Positions 63,065 to 64,000 of a stretch of 64,000 nt of DNA are shown here, in pieces. Source of the stretch: Acidobacteriota bacterium (lineage in GTDB: Bacteria > Acidobacteriota > Thermoanaerobaculia > Gp7-AA8). The notes under the pieces are model-generated. The model did not search any database, was not told the origin of the DNA, and was given only the letters and a program-made list of their open reading frames with translations. The stretch covers positions 62,001 to 126,000 of the forward strand of contig JAJPHC010000037.1 in NCBI GenBank assembly GCA_021325515.1, in the 5' to 3' direction. Both the position numbers and the translations under genes were made by a program. Each line of letters opens with the position of its first letter. Position 1 is the first letter of the stretch.

Positions 63065-63673
63065 TCAATGTGCAGTGCCGGCGAGCGGAGTCAGTCGCGC
63101 CTGCGAGTCTGCTTCCGCTGCGAAAAGTTCGCCATCGTGGAAGTAGACGCCGGCGACGTGACCATCACTCGTCCGGTAGTACCACGACTCGATGGCCGAG
63201 TCGCGTCTGTCACTATGAACGATCCAGCCCGGCACAGGCTTCCCGAGAATCCTCGCGACGTCCTTCTGGGACATCCCCTTCTCGAGCGACGCGATCTTCT
63301 CGCGCGAGACGGCGAGGTGCTCGAGCGCTTCATTCAGGCCGCGCAGCGCCTCGGCGTTCTGCGGGTCGCGGCCGAGGACGGTGCGGTAGAAGTGGATCGC
63401 ATCCTGATACCGGCCGATCGCCGCGAGGTCGCGCGCAAAGTCGATCTGAATGCGCTCGTAGACCGTCTTCGCGCGGCTGTGCGTCGGATGCTTCTGCACG
63501 AACGCGGCGAGCGAATCGGCGTAGAGCTGCTTCTCCTGCGGTGTCGCATTCGGTGCGGCGGCCGCCTTCTTCGAGCTGAGCACGCGCAACCATTCCGCGT
63601 GGTCGCCCGTATCAGATGCACCGCAGCCGAGGCAGAGAACTACTCCGAACGCAACGAGAGAACGCCGAGTCAT
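63065..63673 (-). CDS. Predicted lipoprotein with TPR-like and SmpA/BamE-like C-terminal segment
   Basis: Lipobox VVLCLGC; YQDAIHFYRTVLGRDPQNAEALRGLNEAL; KGMSQKDVARILGKPVPGWIVH...WYYRTSDGHVAGVYFHDGEL. Confidence 0.65.
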   Translation of the reverse strand: MTRRSLVAFGVVLCLGCGASDTGDHAEWLRVLSSKKAAAAPNATPQEKQLYADSLAAFVQKHPTHSRAKTVYERIQIDFARDLAAIGRYQDAIHFYRTVLGRDPQNAEALRGLNEALEHLAVSREKIASLEKGMSQKDVARILGKPVPGWIVHSDRRDSAIESWYYRTSDGHVAGVYFHDGELFAAEADSQARLTPLAGTAH

Positions 63674-63710
63674 TTCGGGAAAACTTAACACAGTCGGGCG
63701 CCGCGCTTCC

Positions 63711-63740
63711 TTGACAGCGCGTAAAACCGGGGTCAATAAT
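63711..63740 (+). promoter_or_regulatory. Putative sigma70 promoter TTGACA-N18-AATAAT
   Basis: Perfect -35 and 5/6 -10 hexamers 48 bp upstream of the ORF at 63789. Confidence 0.6.
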
Positions 63741-63788
63741 CGCTGCGCCCTGGGTGGCTTGGTTCAAGCTACGGCATCTGGAGGATTT

Positions 63789-64000
63789 ATGGCCGTGAGG
63801 GGAGAGGAAGTCGCGACTTCGATCGAGGCGCATGTCAAGGAGTCCATCGACCGGATGGTCTCCGAGATCAGGTCCTCGATTGAAGATGTACGCGAAGCCG
63901 TAGACTCACAACTGAAAGCGGCCCTCCAGAGCGTGCAGGCGGACGTCAACGCCATCACCTTTCTGCCGCACATTCAGAAGCAGATCAGCGAGCTCGAAGA
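63789..64000 (+). CDS. Coiled-coil-like protein, truncated by the window end
   Basis: Open frame to the end: MAVRGEEVATSIEAHVKESIDRMVSEIRSSIEDVREAVDSQLKAALQSVQADVNAITFLPHIQKQISELE; RBS ggagg. Confidence 0.7.
   Translation, partial: MAVRGEEVATSIEAHVKESIDRMVSEIRSSIEDVREAVDSQLKAALQSVQADVNAITFLPHIQKQISELE

Overview
The window is a gene-dense, high-GC bacterial chromosomal segment with no CRISPR array, prophage or insertion sequence that I could see. The gene content suggests an Acidobacteriota-like lineage, but that is inference. It opens with an origin-proximal cluster: mnmG 3' end, rsmG, parA, parB and a bactofilin, with a parS-type palindrome embedded in the rsmG 3' end. Next comes an F-ATPase operon (b', b, delta, alpha, gamma, beta, epsilon) without the a and c subunit genes. 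It is followed by a histidine-kinase-like protein, an NtrC-type regulator, a class III cyclase, topA, metX, an ATP-dependent DNA ligase, mdh, a PolB-like exonuclease, guanine deaminase, DUF5666, DUF3999/DUF2339, an OPT transporter, an FMN reductase and uvrA. A tRNA-Arg(ACG)/tadA/tRNA-Ser(CGA)/tRNA-Ser(GGA) block follows, then a 2317-aa secreted DUF11-repeat protein, the SRP RNA with dnaX-ybaB-recR, Roadblock/MglA/YvcK/GlmU, a Ser/Thr kinase/sigma54-regulator/retropepsin-lipoprotein gene set, and small housekeeping and envelope genes. The observations I think most deserve follow-up are: (i) the kinase/degenerate-STAND sigma54 regulator/double-retropepsin lipoprotein locus; (ii) tRNA-Arg(ACG) directly upstream of tadA, whose 3' end carries a terminator-like hairpin and overlaps tRNA-Ser(CGA); (iii) several long intergenic inverted repeats (uvrA-tRNA, ffs-dnaX, ybaB-recR, glmU 3'); and (iv) an ATP synthase b subunit with a signal peptide and a His-rich N-terminal segment. 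All calls were made by reading the sequence and ORF translations; no database search or folding calculation was run.
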